Positions 24,847 through 33,337 of a stretch of DNA of 64,000 nt are shown in pieces. How positions within the stretch are numbered: the first letter of the stretch is position 1; each line of letters begins with the position of its first letter. A model generated the notes under the pieces. That model was not told where the DNA came from. It did not search any database and worked only from the letters and a program-made list of their open reading frames with translations. The DNA lies in NCBI GenBank assembly GCA_002452405.1, contig DKFP01000002.1:228958-292957 (forward strand), given 5' to 3'. The translations under genes were made by a program, and so were the position numbers. The stretch comes from Deferribacteraceae bacterium UBA6793 (lineage in GTDB: Bacteria; Chrysiogenota; Deferribacteres; Deferribacterales; Geovibrionaceae).

Positions 24847-24873
24847 GGGCGGACACCCGTTAAATGTCCGCCC
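24847..24873 (-). terminator. Terminator of the Fo ATP synthase operon
   Basis: Minus strand: GGGCGGACA/TGTCCGCCC hairpin (24847-24855 with 24865-24873) followed by TTTCTG. It lies shortly after the atpE stop and before the cytochrome gene. Confidence 0.8.
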
Positions 24874-24890
24874 CATCATTATTTTTGATA

Positions 24891-25208
24891 TTATGCAACG
24901 AAAAGAAGGATAAGAGCTACAACAAGTGCATAGATAGCAAGTGATTCGATCAGTGCAAGACCGATGATCATTGTTGTAGAGATTTTACCAGCAGCGCTGG
25001 GGTTTCTGGAGATACCTTCAACAGCACCTTTGATAGCGTTACCCTGACCGATACCGGTACCGAGAGCCGCAACACCGATAGCAAGACCTGCACCGATGTA
25101 TTTTGCCCATGAAGCGTCTGCAACAGCACCTGCTTCAGCAGCGGAAGCTACGCCTGCAACTGCGAAAAGTGCAGCAACAGAAAGAACGATTCTTACAAGT
25201 TTAGACAT
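24891..25208 (-). CDS. atpE: ATP synthase Fo subunit c
   Basis: Subunit of the membrane rotor ring. The 105 residues start with an extra hydrophobic leader (MSKLVRIVLSVAALFAVAGVASA, likely a cleaved signal), then two transmembrane helices joined by the polar loop EGISRNPSAAG. The ion-binding carboxylate is E88 in LIESLAIY. The first helix has GIGQG and the residue after E88 is Ser, both also seen in Na+-binding c subunits, but the Thr of the Ilyobacter site is Leu here. The coupling ion is therefore undecided. Last gene of atpZ-atpI-atpB-atpE. Confidence 0.95.
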   Translation of the reverse strand: MSKLVRIVLSVAALFAVAGVASAAEAGAVADASWAKYIGAGLAIGVAALGTGIGQGNAIKGAVEGISRNPSAAGKISTTMIIGLALIESLAIYALVVALILLFVA

Positions 25209-25234
25209 TTTGTCCTCCGTGTTAATTATATCTC

Positions 25235-25909
25235 TTAGTGTGCTTCTTCAAGTGCACCACTGATATAGATCATAGAAAGCATCATAAATACGTAAGCCTG
25301 AAGCAGACCTGTGAAGATGCCCAGAAAGAACATGGGCAGCGGCACAAGGAAAGGAACAAGCATGAAAAGGATGATGATAACGAGGTCTTCACCGAAAATG
25401 TTACCAAAAAGCCTCATAGACAGAGAAAGGGGTCTTGCAAGGTGCCCGATAAGCTCAATGATGAGCATCAGAGGCGCAAGCCATGAAACCGGTCCGAGGA
25501 AATGTTTAATGTAATGCGAGCCGTGTGTCTTTATACCTATATACTGGTATAAAACAAAAACAACCAGAGCGGGAGCAACGGTTGAGTTAAGGTTTGAAGT
25601 AGGTGCAAGGAAACCTGGAATCAGACCAAGCAGGTTTGAAAATGCCACATAAAGACCGATACCGAAGATAACGGGAATGTAAGGTCTTCCGTGGTGTCCC
25701 ATAACGTCGTCGCACATTCCGTAGATAGATTTGACCAGAAGTTCAACGGCGTTCTGACCTCTGCCCGGAACTTCAGCCTTTGCGCGGAGCGCGAAGCTGC
25801 CAAGAGCGAGGCATACAAGAACAACTATGAACGTCATGACAACGTGCCAGTAGGTATGGGAAAAGCCCATGCCGAAGAGCATGGATACATTAAGCGGGTG
25901 TTCCATCAT
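25235..25909 (-). CDS. atpB: ATP synthase Fo subunit a
   Basis: Stator channel subunit of the ATP synthase, 224 residues with five to six transmembrane helices. The essential arginine lies in HLARPLSLSMRLFGNIFGED, and the C-terminal channel helix ends TGLLQAYVFMMLSMIYISGAL. It overlaps atpI by 20 bp and is followed by atpE. Genes for subunit b, delta and the F1 sector are not in this window, so the operon is split. Confidence 0.96.
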   Translation of the reverse strand: MMEHPLNVSMLFGMGFSHTYWHVVMTFIVVLVCLALGSFALRAKAEVPGRGQNAVELLVKSIYGMCDDVMGHHGRPYIPVIFGIGLYVAFSNLLGLIPGFLAPTSNLNSTVAPALVVFVLYQYIGIKTHGSHYIKHFLGPVSWLAPLMLIIELIGHLARPLSLSMRLFGNIFGEDLVIIILFMLVPFLVPLPMFFLGIFTGLLQAYVFMMLSMIYISGALEEAH

Positions 25910-26258
25910 TCTTCCCCTTTATATTGTTATATATCGCAACAATCGGCACACACACGGGCAGGATAGTAAGCCCGACCAGCATACCTGTAACGTTTAAATT
26001 AAGCGGCACTATACAGTACCACGCAAACACGCCAGAAGCCAGAAGCCTGAACATTCCCCAGAGAACCATCAGACCCGCCCTGCCTTCGTCAACAACTCTC
26101 CGCACCCCCTTTGAAAGGTAACGGAAGTTTACAGCACCCAGCAGAAAACCCGCCACAATGCCGTTACAAAACACAGGTTCAAATAGAAACGTGAATACTG
26201 TATACAATATTCCGCAAAAAATCAATGACAGAATTAATATTTTATTTTCGATCTTCAT
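25890..26258 (-). CDS. atpI: ATP synthase subunit I (AtpI family)
   Basis: 122 residues with four predicted transmembrane segments. Its position directly ahead of atpB, with overlaps on both sides (20 bp with atpB, 17 bp with atpZ), fits AtpI, thought to help assemble the c-ring. The pattern GIVAGFLLGAVNFRYLSKGV near residue 35 is typical of the ATP-synt_I family. Sequence conservation in the family is low, so naming relies partly on context. Confidence 0.85.
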   Translation of the reverse strand: MKIENKILILSLIFCGILYTVFTFLFEPVFCNGIVAGFLLGAVNFRYLSKGVRRVVDEGRAGLMVLWGMFRLLASGVFAWYCIVPLNLNVTGMLVGLTILPVCVPIVAIYNNIKGKNDGTPA

Positions 26259-26484
26259 CGTCTAACAAGTCGGTCTTCTTCAGAAAGTAAACCATGTTTT
26301 TAAATCCGGCTATTATCCCGCAGATGAGAAACAGCAGAAAAAGCCATGGTTTCGTGCCGAATGTTTTGTCCAGCCACCAGCCCATGGCGCCGCCGATGAT
26401 AACCGAGAACGCCAGTGATGTACCCACCGAGCTGGCGTTCGCCATTGTTTTTACAAACTTGTCCACCTCTCTCTTTTTCGACAT
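26242..26484 (-). CDS. atpZ: AtpZ/AtpI-type small membrane protein
   Basis: 80 residues with two transmembrane helices (GTSLAFSVIIGGAMGWWLDKTFGTKPWLFLLFLICGIIAGFKNMVYFL). The G-x-x-x-G-WWLD...GTKPW...G pattern is characteristic of AtpZ, which acts with AtpI. It is the first gene of the Fo cluster, upstream of atpI. Confidence 0.87.
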   Translation of the reverse strand: MSKKREVDKFVKTMANASSVGTSLAFSVIIGGAMGWWLDKTFGTKPWLFLLFLICGIIAGFKNMVYFLKKTDLLDDEDRK

Positions 26485-26500
26485 ATATTATTACGCCGTT

Positions 26501-27766
26501 TTAAAGAGCTTTGAGGCTTTCAAAGTGTGCTTTTGCCGTCTTTTCAAGGTCAGCCTCAGTATGAGCGGATGAAACAAACATCGCCTCAAACTGGCTGGGA
26601 GCAAGGTTTACGCCACGGTTGAGCATCTCGTGGAAGAACTTGGCATATTTTTTAGTATCAGATTTCATTGCATCCTGAAAGCTGTCAACGCGTCCCTCTG
26701 TGAAAAACATACAAGCGAGCGATTCAACGCGGTTGAAAGCATAATTGAGACCGAGTTTCTTACAGTTGTCAGCCATTGCGTCGTAAAGAATATCCGACTT
26801 TGCTTTAAGATTTTTATAGAAGTCCGGTTCGGACAGTTTTTTAAGCATTGTGGTACCCGCTGCGGTCGCCAGAGGGTTGCCGGAGAGTGTTCCCGCCTGA
26901 TAAACGGGTCCTATGGGCGACATCATCTCCATTATCTCGCGTTTTCCGCCGAACGCTCCCACGGGAAGTCCGCCGCCTATAATCTTGCCCATTGTAGTAA
27001 TGTCAGGCATCACACCGTAATACTCCTGCGCGCCGCCTTTCGCAATACGGAAGCCTGTGATGACCTCATCGAAAAGAAGCACTATGCCGTCGCTGTCGCA
27101 AGCCTTGCGAAGGTCTGCGAGGAAGCCGTCTTTCGGCAGAACAAGTCCCATATTGCCCGCAACGGGTTCAACAAGAAGACATGCTATCTGACCCTTATTC
27201 TCTGATATCAGTTTCTTAACTGATTCTATGTCGTTGTATTGTGCTATCAGTGTGTGTTTCGCGAAATCTTCCGGCACTCCGGGGCTTGAGGGCTGGTTAA
27301 ATGTCAGAAGTCCGCTACCGGATTTAACGAGCAGACTGTCCGAGTGACCATGGTAGCAGCCTTCAAATTTTATTATTTTATCGCGTTTCGTATAGGCGCG
27401 GGCAAGGCGGATGGCACTCATAAGAGCTTCCGTGCCGGAGCTGACCAGACGCACCATCTCAACGGAGGGAACCATATCGCAGATGAGCTTTGCGATGTCC
27501 AGTTCAGCCTTTGTGGGCGCACCGAAACTTGTGCCTAGTTCAGCAGCATGTTTAACAGCATTTATTATATCGTCGTCTGCGTGACCTGTTATCATAGGTC
27601 CCCATGAACAGACGTAATCTATATATTCTTTTCCGTCTTCGCTGAAGATTTTAGAGCCTTTTGCGCTTTTAACAATGACAGGGTCGCCGCCTACGGAACC
27701 GTATGCGCGCACGGGGCTGTTAACGCCGCCGGGAATAAATTTTTTGGATTCTTCGAAGATATTCAT
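26501..27766 (-). CDS. hemL: Glutamate-1-semialdehyde 2,1-aminomutase
   Basis: PLP enzyme forming 5-aminolevulinate in the C5 pathway to haem; the demand fits the haem-rich cytochromes nearby. 421 residues of an aminotransferase class-III fold. Signatures: IPGGVNSPVRAYGSVGGDP at the N-terminus, CYHGHSDSLLV, LLFDEVITGFR and the PLP-lysine motif TTMGKIIGGGLPVGAFGG. I choose ATG 27766 (MNIFEESKKF) because GGGAG lies 7 nt before it; the further upstream in-frame codons are not conserved. It precedes the atp genes by 17 bp, so it may be co-transcribed. Confidence 0.96.
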   Translation of the reverse strand: MNIFEESKKFIPGGVNSPVRAYGSVGGDPVIVKSAKGSKIFSEDGKEYIDYVCSWGPMITGHADDDIINAVKHAAELGTSFGAPTKAELDIAKLICDMVPSVEMVRLVSSGTEALMSAIRLARAYTKRDKIIKFEGCYHGHSDSLLVKSGSGLLTFNQPSSPGVPEDFAKHTLIAQYNDIESVKKLISENKGQIACLLVEPVAGNMGLVLPKDGFLADLRKACDSDGIVLLFDEVITGFRIAKGGAQEYYGVMPDITTMGKIIGGGLPVGAFGGKREIMEMMSPIGPVYQAGTLSGNPLATAAGTTMLKKLSEPDFYKNLKAKSDILYDAMADNCKKLGLNYAFNRVESLACMFFTEGRVDSFQDAMKSDTKKYAKFFHEMLNRGVNLAPSQFEAMFVSSAHTEADLEKTAKAHFESLKAL

Positions 27767-28101
27767 CGTCATCTCCCGAAATAGATTTGTGCAGATAATA
27801 CAAGATATGGATGCGTCTCTCAACTGTTAACTTGGAAACGCGCGCATTTTAATCCCCGCACAGGATTTCACCTGAGAATATATAATGAATTAACTAAACT
27901 TTCTATTTCCGGAAAAACAATATAGCTAGCATCGCAATTACTACGTTTTTACAGATATAAAAAAATTTAAGCCTTTTATTATAAGATAAATAGACCTTAG
28001 TCGATTAAAATTCCATGCAATTAATGTTGCGCACCTTATGAACCATGGTAAAATTCATCCACAGGGTGACACTTATTTTTTTGCTTATTGGAGGCTCCTG
28101 C
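27767..28101. other. 335-bp divergent promoter region between hemL and hydrogenase A
   Basis: AT-rich and without a credible gene. It must hold the promoters of hemL (leftward) and of the hydrogenase A operon (rightward). I found no convincing sigma-54 (GG-N10-GC) or consensus sigma-70 pair, and no riboswitch-like structure. A strong GGAGG site lies at 28090-28094, ahead of the hydrogenase start. Confidence 0.6.
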
Positions 28102-29535
28102 ATGTCGAAAACCATCGCAATCGAGCCGCTGACACGGATTGAAGGGCATCTCAAGGTTGAAACGCACACCGATAACCAGAGAGTGACCGACGCCTTTATC
28201 AGCGGACAGATGTACCGCGGCTTTGAAAAATTCCTTGAAAACAGACATCCGGTTGACGCGGCGAGAATAGCCCAGAGAGTGTGCGGCGTGTGCCACGAGG
28301 TTCATGGCGTTGCGTCTGTTATCGCACTGGAAGATCTTTACAACAATCCTTCTCCCCGAAACGGACATATTCTGCGGGATATGATTCTCGGTCTTCACCT
28401 TATCACAGACCATTTTCTTCATTTTTATACTCTTTGCGTACCGGATTTCGTGGATTTCACGCAAATACTTAACTATAACGGCGGGGACACGGAGATTCTG
28501 GCACTTAAAAACTGGGTTGCAAAAACCAAACCTCAGTTCGTTCTGAAACGTAACGCCGGAAACTATATAACGCACACCTCAACGGCACTCGGTATCGTTG
28601 CGAACTATTTTCAGGCGCTGAAGATACGCAGCATGGGTGCTTCCGGCATGGCAATAATCGGCGCGAAGGCTCCTTTCTCCCACGCGGTTCTGCCCGGCGG
28701 TATAACCACTGACATAACACCTGATAAGCTGATGTATTATCACAACGTGCTTGAAAAGGTGAAACACTTCACTGTCAACTGCTACATACCGGACGTGATG
28801 GCGGTTGCGAAGCACTTTAAAGAGTATTTCAATATAGGGGTCAGCTACGGCAACTTCTACTCAAACAAAACCTTCTCAGCACTGGGCAAGCCTATATTCG
28901 AGAGCGGGATCATATTAAACGGCAACAGGGAACCATTTTCCATGGCGAACGTTAAGGAATATCTCGACACCTCGTTTTACGACGGCAGCGGCAACCCCAA
29001 CCCTAAGAAGAAGGACGCGTACAGCTGGACAAAATCGCCCAGATATAAGGGCGAACCCGTAGAGGTTGGACCTCTGGCAAGGCTTATCATCGGCAATAAC
29101 GGCTATTTCAACGGCATGATGAAAAAGCTGGGGGCACCCGTAAAATCCTCCACCATGGCGCGCCACGTTGCGCGGGCGGCAGAAACCCGTATCCTCCTTG
29201 ATCACATGTATAATCTTCTTGATTCATATCGTTTCGGTGAACCGACAATAAGACAGGTGGATTTTGCCAAAAAAGTAACCGGAAAAGGCATAGGGCTTTC
29301 TCTGGCTGCGCGCGGCGACCTCATCCACCAGATAGAGGCGGTCAACGGCAAGATAACCAGATACAACATGATAGTGCCAAGCACATGGAACTTCGGTCCC
29401 GCGGCGAACGGCAAACGGGGCGTGGTTGAACAGTCTCTGGTCGGAACACCGGTTGCATACAGTTCGGAAAACTCCATCGAAGTTGGCAGGGTGATAAGAA
29501 GCTATGACCCCTGCACAGCCTGTTCCGTGCATTAA
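28102..29535 (+). CDS. [NiFe] hydrogenase large subunit lacking a C-terminal maturation peptide (hydrogenase A)
   Basis: Catalytic subunit that binds the NiFe(CN)2CO centre. The L1 motif is RVCGVCHEVH (C61, C64) and the L2 motif DPCTACSVH (C471, C474). In most hydrogenases the L2 His is followed by a peptide removed by a dedicated protease after nickel insertion; here H477 is the last residue, followed by TAA. Sensory HupV/HoxC subunits also lack this peptide. Start ATG 28102 has GGAGG 7 nt upstream. The Tat-type small subunit follows after 11 bp and a haem chemoreceptor after that. A H2-sensing rather than energy role is inferred. Confidence 0.93.
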   Translation: MSKTIAIEPLTRIEGHLKVETHTDNQRVTDAFISGQMYRGFEKFLENRHPVDAARIAQRVCGVCHEVHGVASVIALEDLYNNPSPRNGHILRDMILGLHLITDHFLHFYTLCVPDFVDFTQILNYNGGDTEILALKNWVAKTKPQFVLKRNAGNYITHTSTALGIVANYFQALKIRSMGASGMAIIGAKAPFSHAVLPGGITTDITPDKLMYYHNVLEKVKHFTVNCYIPDVMAVAKHFKEYFNIGVSYGNFYSNKTFSALGKPIFESGIILNGNREPFSMANVKEYLDTSFYDGSGNPNPKKKDAYSWTKSPRYKGEPVEVGPLARLIIGNNGYFNGMMKKLGAPVKSSTMARHVARAAETRILLDHMYNLLDSYRFGEPTIRQVDFAKKVTGKGIGLSLAARGDLIHQIEAVNGKITRYNMIVPSTWNFGPAANGKRGVVEQSLVGTPVAYSSENSIEVGRVIRSYDPCTACSVH

Positions 29536-29546
29536 GGGGATACATC

Positions 29547-30497
29547 ATGAACATGACAAGACGGCAGTTTCTGGAAAACTGCGCAAAGGTTTCATCCATG
29601 GTGTTCGGTTCCTGTGTGTTCACCAACGAAATAGCAGAGGGTTTCACACGCCTTGCCGAATCGAAACGCCCCCAGCTGATATTCATCCAGTCACAATGCT
29701 GCACAGGATGCAGCATCTCCGCGACATACGGCAATGAAGAGGATTTTATCAACTTTATAAGCAATATAGTGCGTCTACAGGTGCATCCCAACCTCTCTTT
29801 CAGTCAGGGTGTCGATTATATGCGCTCCATCATAGAGGTTTCAAATTCAGGTCCATTCTATCTCGTATGTGAAGGCTCCATCCCCGCCGGAATGAAAGAG
29901 GCGTGCATATTCAACGACGAGCCGATGTACGACTATCTCCATAAGCTCATGAAAAAGGCGGCGGCGGTTGTTGCTTCGGGTACATGCGCCTGCTACGGCG
30001 GTATTCCGGCATCCAACCAGAACGTCACCGGAGCCATCCCCATTGACGAATACATGAGGCGGATGAAGGTTAACAAGCCTCTGATAAAGATTCCGGGATG
30101 TCCCATAAACCCGGACAGGCTCCTCGGCACGGTGGCTTACATCGTCGCAACGGGCAAGATACCCGAACTTGTGAAAGGGGTGCCGAAAAAATACTATCCC
30201 GACCTGATACACAACCAGTGCGGACGCTATCAGGCGTTCAATCAGGGACACTATACGAAAAATTTTGAAACGGAAAAGCTGAACTGTCTGCTGAAAAACG
30301 GGTGCAGAGGTCCCGTGACCTATTCCGACTGCCCGACAAGAAGATGGAACGGCAAAGTAAGCGTCTGCATCGAAAGCAACGCACCATGCATAGGCTGCAT
30401 ACATCAGGAATTTCCGTTCAGAACGGCACTCTACCTTGAGGAAGAGTCATTCAAAGACCTCACATGGTCTGAAATGAAAAAAAAGATGGAGAAATAG
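29547..30497 (+). CDS. [NiFe] hydrogenase small subunit with Tat signal (hydrogenase A)
   Basis: Iron-sulfur subunit of 316 residues. The N-terminus has a twin-arginine motif (TRRQFL, residues 4-9) and a short hydrophobic stretch, so the folded pair is probably exported to the periplasm. Proximal cluster ligands: CTGC (C52, C55), GTCAC and PGCPINP. The distal and medial cluster residues follow (HNQC, NCLLKNGC, YSDC, APCIGC). No C-terminal membrane anchor and no cytochrome b gene follow. It sits between the large subunit (11 bp before) and the chemoreceptor (2 bp after). Confidence 0.93.
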   Translation: MNMTRRQFLENCAKVSSMVFGSCVFTNEIAEGFTRLAESKRPQLIFIQSQCCTGCSISATYGNEEDFINFISNIVRLQVHPNLSFSQGVDYMRSIIEVSNSGPFYLVCEGSIPAGMKEACIFNDEPMYDYLHKLMKKAAAVVASGTCACYGGIPASNQNVTGAIPIDEYMRRMKVNKPLIKIPGCPINPDRLLGTVAYIVATGKIPELVKGVPKKYYPDLIHNQCGRYQAFNQGHYTKNFETEKLNCLLKNGCRGPVTYSDCPTRRWNGKVSVCIESNAPCIGCIHQEFPFRTALYLEEESFKDLTWSEMKKKMEK

Positions 30498-30499
30498 CC

Positions 30500-32083
30500 G
30501 TGAAACAAGACTTTAAACAATCAATAAAATTCCGCGCGACACTCTATATTCTCGCCCCGCTGCTTGCGATATTCTCCGTTCTAATCGTTATGGACATGCG
30601 CAAAAACTCACTCACAAAGACCGCCATGAATCAGTATATGGACTACCTGAAAGAGATGATATTCATGTCTACCTACGACTCGCTGAAAAAGGGAAACATG
30701 ACCCTGTTCAGCGAACTGCTGACAGAGATAGGCGACTACGAACTGGTGAAAGAGTTCTCACTGCTCACGCCGCAGGGCGTGGTGCGCTACTCGTCCCACC
30801 CCGAATCTGTGGGAAAAACTGAAGACCTGTCTCACGCATCTCAGGACAAAGAGGTGCTTTATGTGGAGAACGGCACGACAACCTTCTACTATCCGGTGAC
30901 AACTGCACAGTATTGTCTGCGCTGCCACAGGGAATGGTCGGAAGGCAGCGTAAACTCGTTCTATAAAGTTTCCCTGGACTCGTCCTCCATCTCAAAAATC
31001 GAAACGGCTTCATGGATAAACAATATACTGCTGCTGGTCGCGGGGGTTTCCCTCGTCGTAATACTCATAGCCGTCATGCAGAAGCTGGTTTTTGAAAGGC
31101 TCCAGAAGGCTAACGATATAATGGATGACCTCTGCTCCGGTCAGGGCGATCTCACCATTGAGATGAAGGTGAGGCGCATGGACGAGATAGGCACCCTCAG
31201 AACCAAGATAAACAATTTCATAGGACACCTGCGTGAGATGATTTCAGAACTGAAAGACAAAATAGAGGACGTTGACGGCGACGTATCCCACATCCGCTCG
31301 TCCATGGACACAATCAACGGCTCCGTTCAGGAAAACGTTTCAAGCATCGCCACCATATCCGCGTCTTCCGAACAGGTTTCGGCAACTCTTCACGACAACA
31401 TACACAATCTCTCCGCCATCACCGACAGCGTGAACGAAAAGAAAGAGGCGATATCGTCTTCGCTGAATAATGTAATGGCGATAACCGGAATGATAAACGA
31501 AATGACGTCTTCGGTGGAAGCCCTCAGCAAGACCATATACGCCCTTGAACAGCGGTCAAACGACATCAACAGCATAACCAATCTCATCAACGAGATTGCC
31601 GACCAGACAAACCTGCTTGCACTGAACGCAGCCATAGAGGCGGCGCGGGCGGGAGAAGCCGGACGCGGATTCGCTGTTGTTGCAGACGAGATACGCAAAC
31701 TTGCCGAGCGCACCACAAGCGCCACTAACGACATAAAGTCGATAGTTTCGGACAACACAAAGATAATCACAGGAATCGTGAGCGAGATAGACCGCAACAA
31801 AGACCACGCCCAGAGCATGAATCAGGGCATCACCGACATTCAGGATTTCACCAGAGAGGTTGAAAAGACGATGGAGGACATTACCAGAAACATCGTCAAC
31901 CTGACTCAGATGATGACCCAGAGTATTTCGGCACTGGAAGTGACGCTGAACAGCATCGAAAACGTGAACGACAACATGGCGCACACAGGCAAGGTGTCAA
32001 ACAGCATAGCGGAAACTTCGAGATATCTCGGTGAAAAAAGTTCTCACATGCGTGCTATAGCAGACAAATTCAAAACACGATAG
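30500..32083 (+). CDS. Methyl-accepting chemotaxis protein with periplasmic c-type haem sensor domain
   Basis: 527-residue chemoreceptor. TM1 is at about 13-32; a periplasmic domain (about 33-170) has a CxxCH haem site, CLRCH at 139-143; TM2 is at about 172-195. HAMP follows, then the signalling tip (IADQTNLLALNAAIEAARAGEAGRGF). PAS-like periplasmic sensor domains with c-haem are known from Geobacter chemoreceptors. The GTG start lies 2 bp after the hydrogenase small-subunit stop, so translation is coupled. Inference: electrons from H2 reach the haem and set the receptor's state. Confidence 0.92.
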   Translation: MKQDFKQSIKFRATLYILAPLLAIFSVLIVMDMRKNSLTKTAMNQYMDYLKEMIFMSTYDSLKKGNMTLFSELLTEIGDYELVKEFSLLTPQGVVRYSSHPESVGKTEDLSHASQDKEVLYVENGTTTFYYPVTTAQYCLRCHREWSEGSVNSFYKVSLDSSSISKIETASWINNILLLVAGVSLVVILIAVMQKLVFERLQKANDIMDDLCSGQGDLTIEMKVRRMDEIGTLRTKINNFIGHLREMISELKDKIEDVDGDVSHIRSSMDTINGSVQENVSSIATISASSEQVSATLHDNIHNLSAITDSVNEKKEAISSSLNNVMAITGMINEMTSSVEALSKTIYALEQRSNDINSITNLINEIADQTNLLALNAAIEAARAGEAGRGFAVVADEIRKLAERTTSATNDIKSIVSDNTKIITGIVSEIDRNKDHAQSMNQGITDIQDFTREVEKTMEDITRNIVNLTQMMTQSISALEVTLNSIENVNDNMAHTGKVSNSIAETSRYLGEKSSHMRAIADKFKTR

Positions 32084-32092
32084 AAAACAGAC

Positions 32093-32122
32093 AGGGGCGG
32101 ATTTTCCGCCCCTGTTTTATTT
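32093..32122 (+). terminator. Terminator of the hydrogenase A operon (copy 1 of a duplicated hairpin)
   Basis: AGGGGCGGA-TTT-TCCGCCCCT followed by gttttattt, 10 bp after the chemoreceptor stop. The same 30 bp recur without change at 33338-33367. Confidence 0.92.
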
Positions 32123-32247
32123 AATTCAAAATCATAAATTTACATCTCGAATCAATTAGCTCCTCCGCAACATGATAAGTTAATAGATTGACAAAAAGCA
32201 AATATACTATTAGATTATTTCGACATAAAGGAAAGTATAGGAAAAAT

Positions 32248-33243
32248 ATGCTAAACACAATTTATTTAAAAATTTCAAAAATATACAAAGAAAAACAAAA
32301 AATTATCATAAATTACAGTGCATTTATGCTGTTGACTGGGATATGTCTTATTTCCTTAACAAACAAAAATGACGATAACAATAAACTATTATTATTTTTT
32401 AATAACTTAGGCTTCAATTTACTAAGCGTTGCAATAGTAGGAATCCTTCTTGGTTTTAAAGATTGGAGAAATTATTTCCAAGATAGACTATCTGACATAG
32501 TTCTCGGAAAATCATATATTAAAAATTTGAGTAAAGAACAACTAATCAACTTACAAAATGACACAATAAAAGCATATTTTGAAACTGACAGTGTTGAACG
32601 AGAAGGCAGCTTCTTAAATTATTTTCACCAAGAAATTAGAAGTTTAATTGGCGCTCCGTTTAGAGAAAATATTAATCTTATCATTAATGTTGCGCATAAT
32701 GAGCAAGATAACATTGTCCACTTTAACGAAACCATAATTTATGAATGCAGAGAAGTAGGAGGAATAATCCAAGACTCAGTAAGATGGGTACCAAGACCAG
32801 ATGAGTTTCATAAAATAGAAAACCTCCTCATTGTTATTAAATGCCCGACAAAATACAAAAACAAATGTAATTCAAATTGCTCAACCTGTGGAGAAGAAAT
32901 AGTTTTATTTGATTCATCTAAAGAATCCGAAAAATGTTTAGAGAAAGCAGTTTCAGTTCCACTTGATGCGTACAAGAATATTGATGGTCTATTTGTTAAG
33001 ATATTGAGTAACTATCAAGTTAATGTTAACAAACACATCACATGGCAAATGGCACATCCAACCAAAGGCATCAGTTTAGTCATCAGGTATCCTGAAACTT
33101 ATGTAATGGCTCATGATATTTTTGGAATGACTAGAGAAAAGTTAAATATTATTGATTCAAAAGGATTATTTAATTTAACCTATAATGATTGGATACTTCC
33201 GTATAATGGAGTTGTTTATCAATTGATCAAAAAAGGTTCCTGA
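32248..33243 (+). CDS. AT-rich orphan membrane protein, unrecognised
   Basis: 331 residues. Two transmembrane segments near the N-terminus (YSAFMLLTGICLISLT; LGFNLLSVAIVGILLGF) are followed by a large probably cytoplasmic part. That part has a cysteine knot-like stretch (CPTKYKNKCNSNCSTCGEE) that could bind zinc. I recognise no family. Base composition is conspicuously AT-rich and codons differ from neighbours. The gene is bracketed by two identical terminator hairpins. ATG 32248 has AGGAAA upstream; a TTG at 32188 would give 20 more residues. Recent horizontal acquisition is likely; an effector or defence role is possible but unsupported. Confidence 0.65.
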   Translation: MLNTIYLKISKIYKEKQKIIINYSAFMLLTGICLISLTNKNDDNNKLLLFFNNLGFNLLSVAIVGILLGFKDWRNYFQDRLSDIVLGKSYIKNLSKEQLINLQNDTIKAYFETDSVEREGSFLNYFHQEIRSLIGAPFRENINLIINVAHNEQDNIVHFNETIIYECREVGGIIQDSVRWVPRPDEFHKIENLLIVIKCPTKYKNKCNSNCSTCGEEIVLFDSSKESEKCLEKAVSVPLDAYKNIDGLFVKILSNYQVNVNKHITWQMAHPTKGISLVIRYPETYVMAHDIFGMTREKLNIIDSKGLFNLTYNDWILPYNGVVYQLIKKGS

Positions 33244-33337
33244 TATTATATAAATAAAAAATACATATTGTAATCTAAAACAACTTCAGGACTGAATTTC
33301 AGCCTAAATCACAATCCTATCGTTTTTGTTATATATG

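Noticed and set aside
27767..28101. Riboswitch or sigma-54 promoter ahead of hydrogenase A
   Set aside because: No GG-N10-GC element or conserved structured leader could be found by eye.
29533..29546. Frameshift hiding a C-terminal peptide on hydrogenase A
   Set aside because: Only 11 bp separate the stop from the small-subunit start, leaving no room for a normal extension in any frame.
32123..33337. AT-rich orphan gene as another member of the TGACAAA-ended element family
   Set aside because: The ends next to the duplicated terminators do not match each other or the CAGRYTKWTGACAAA consensus.
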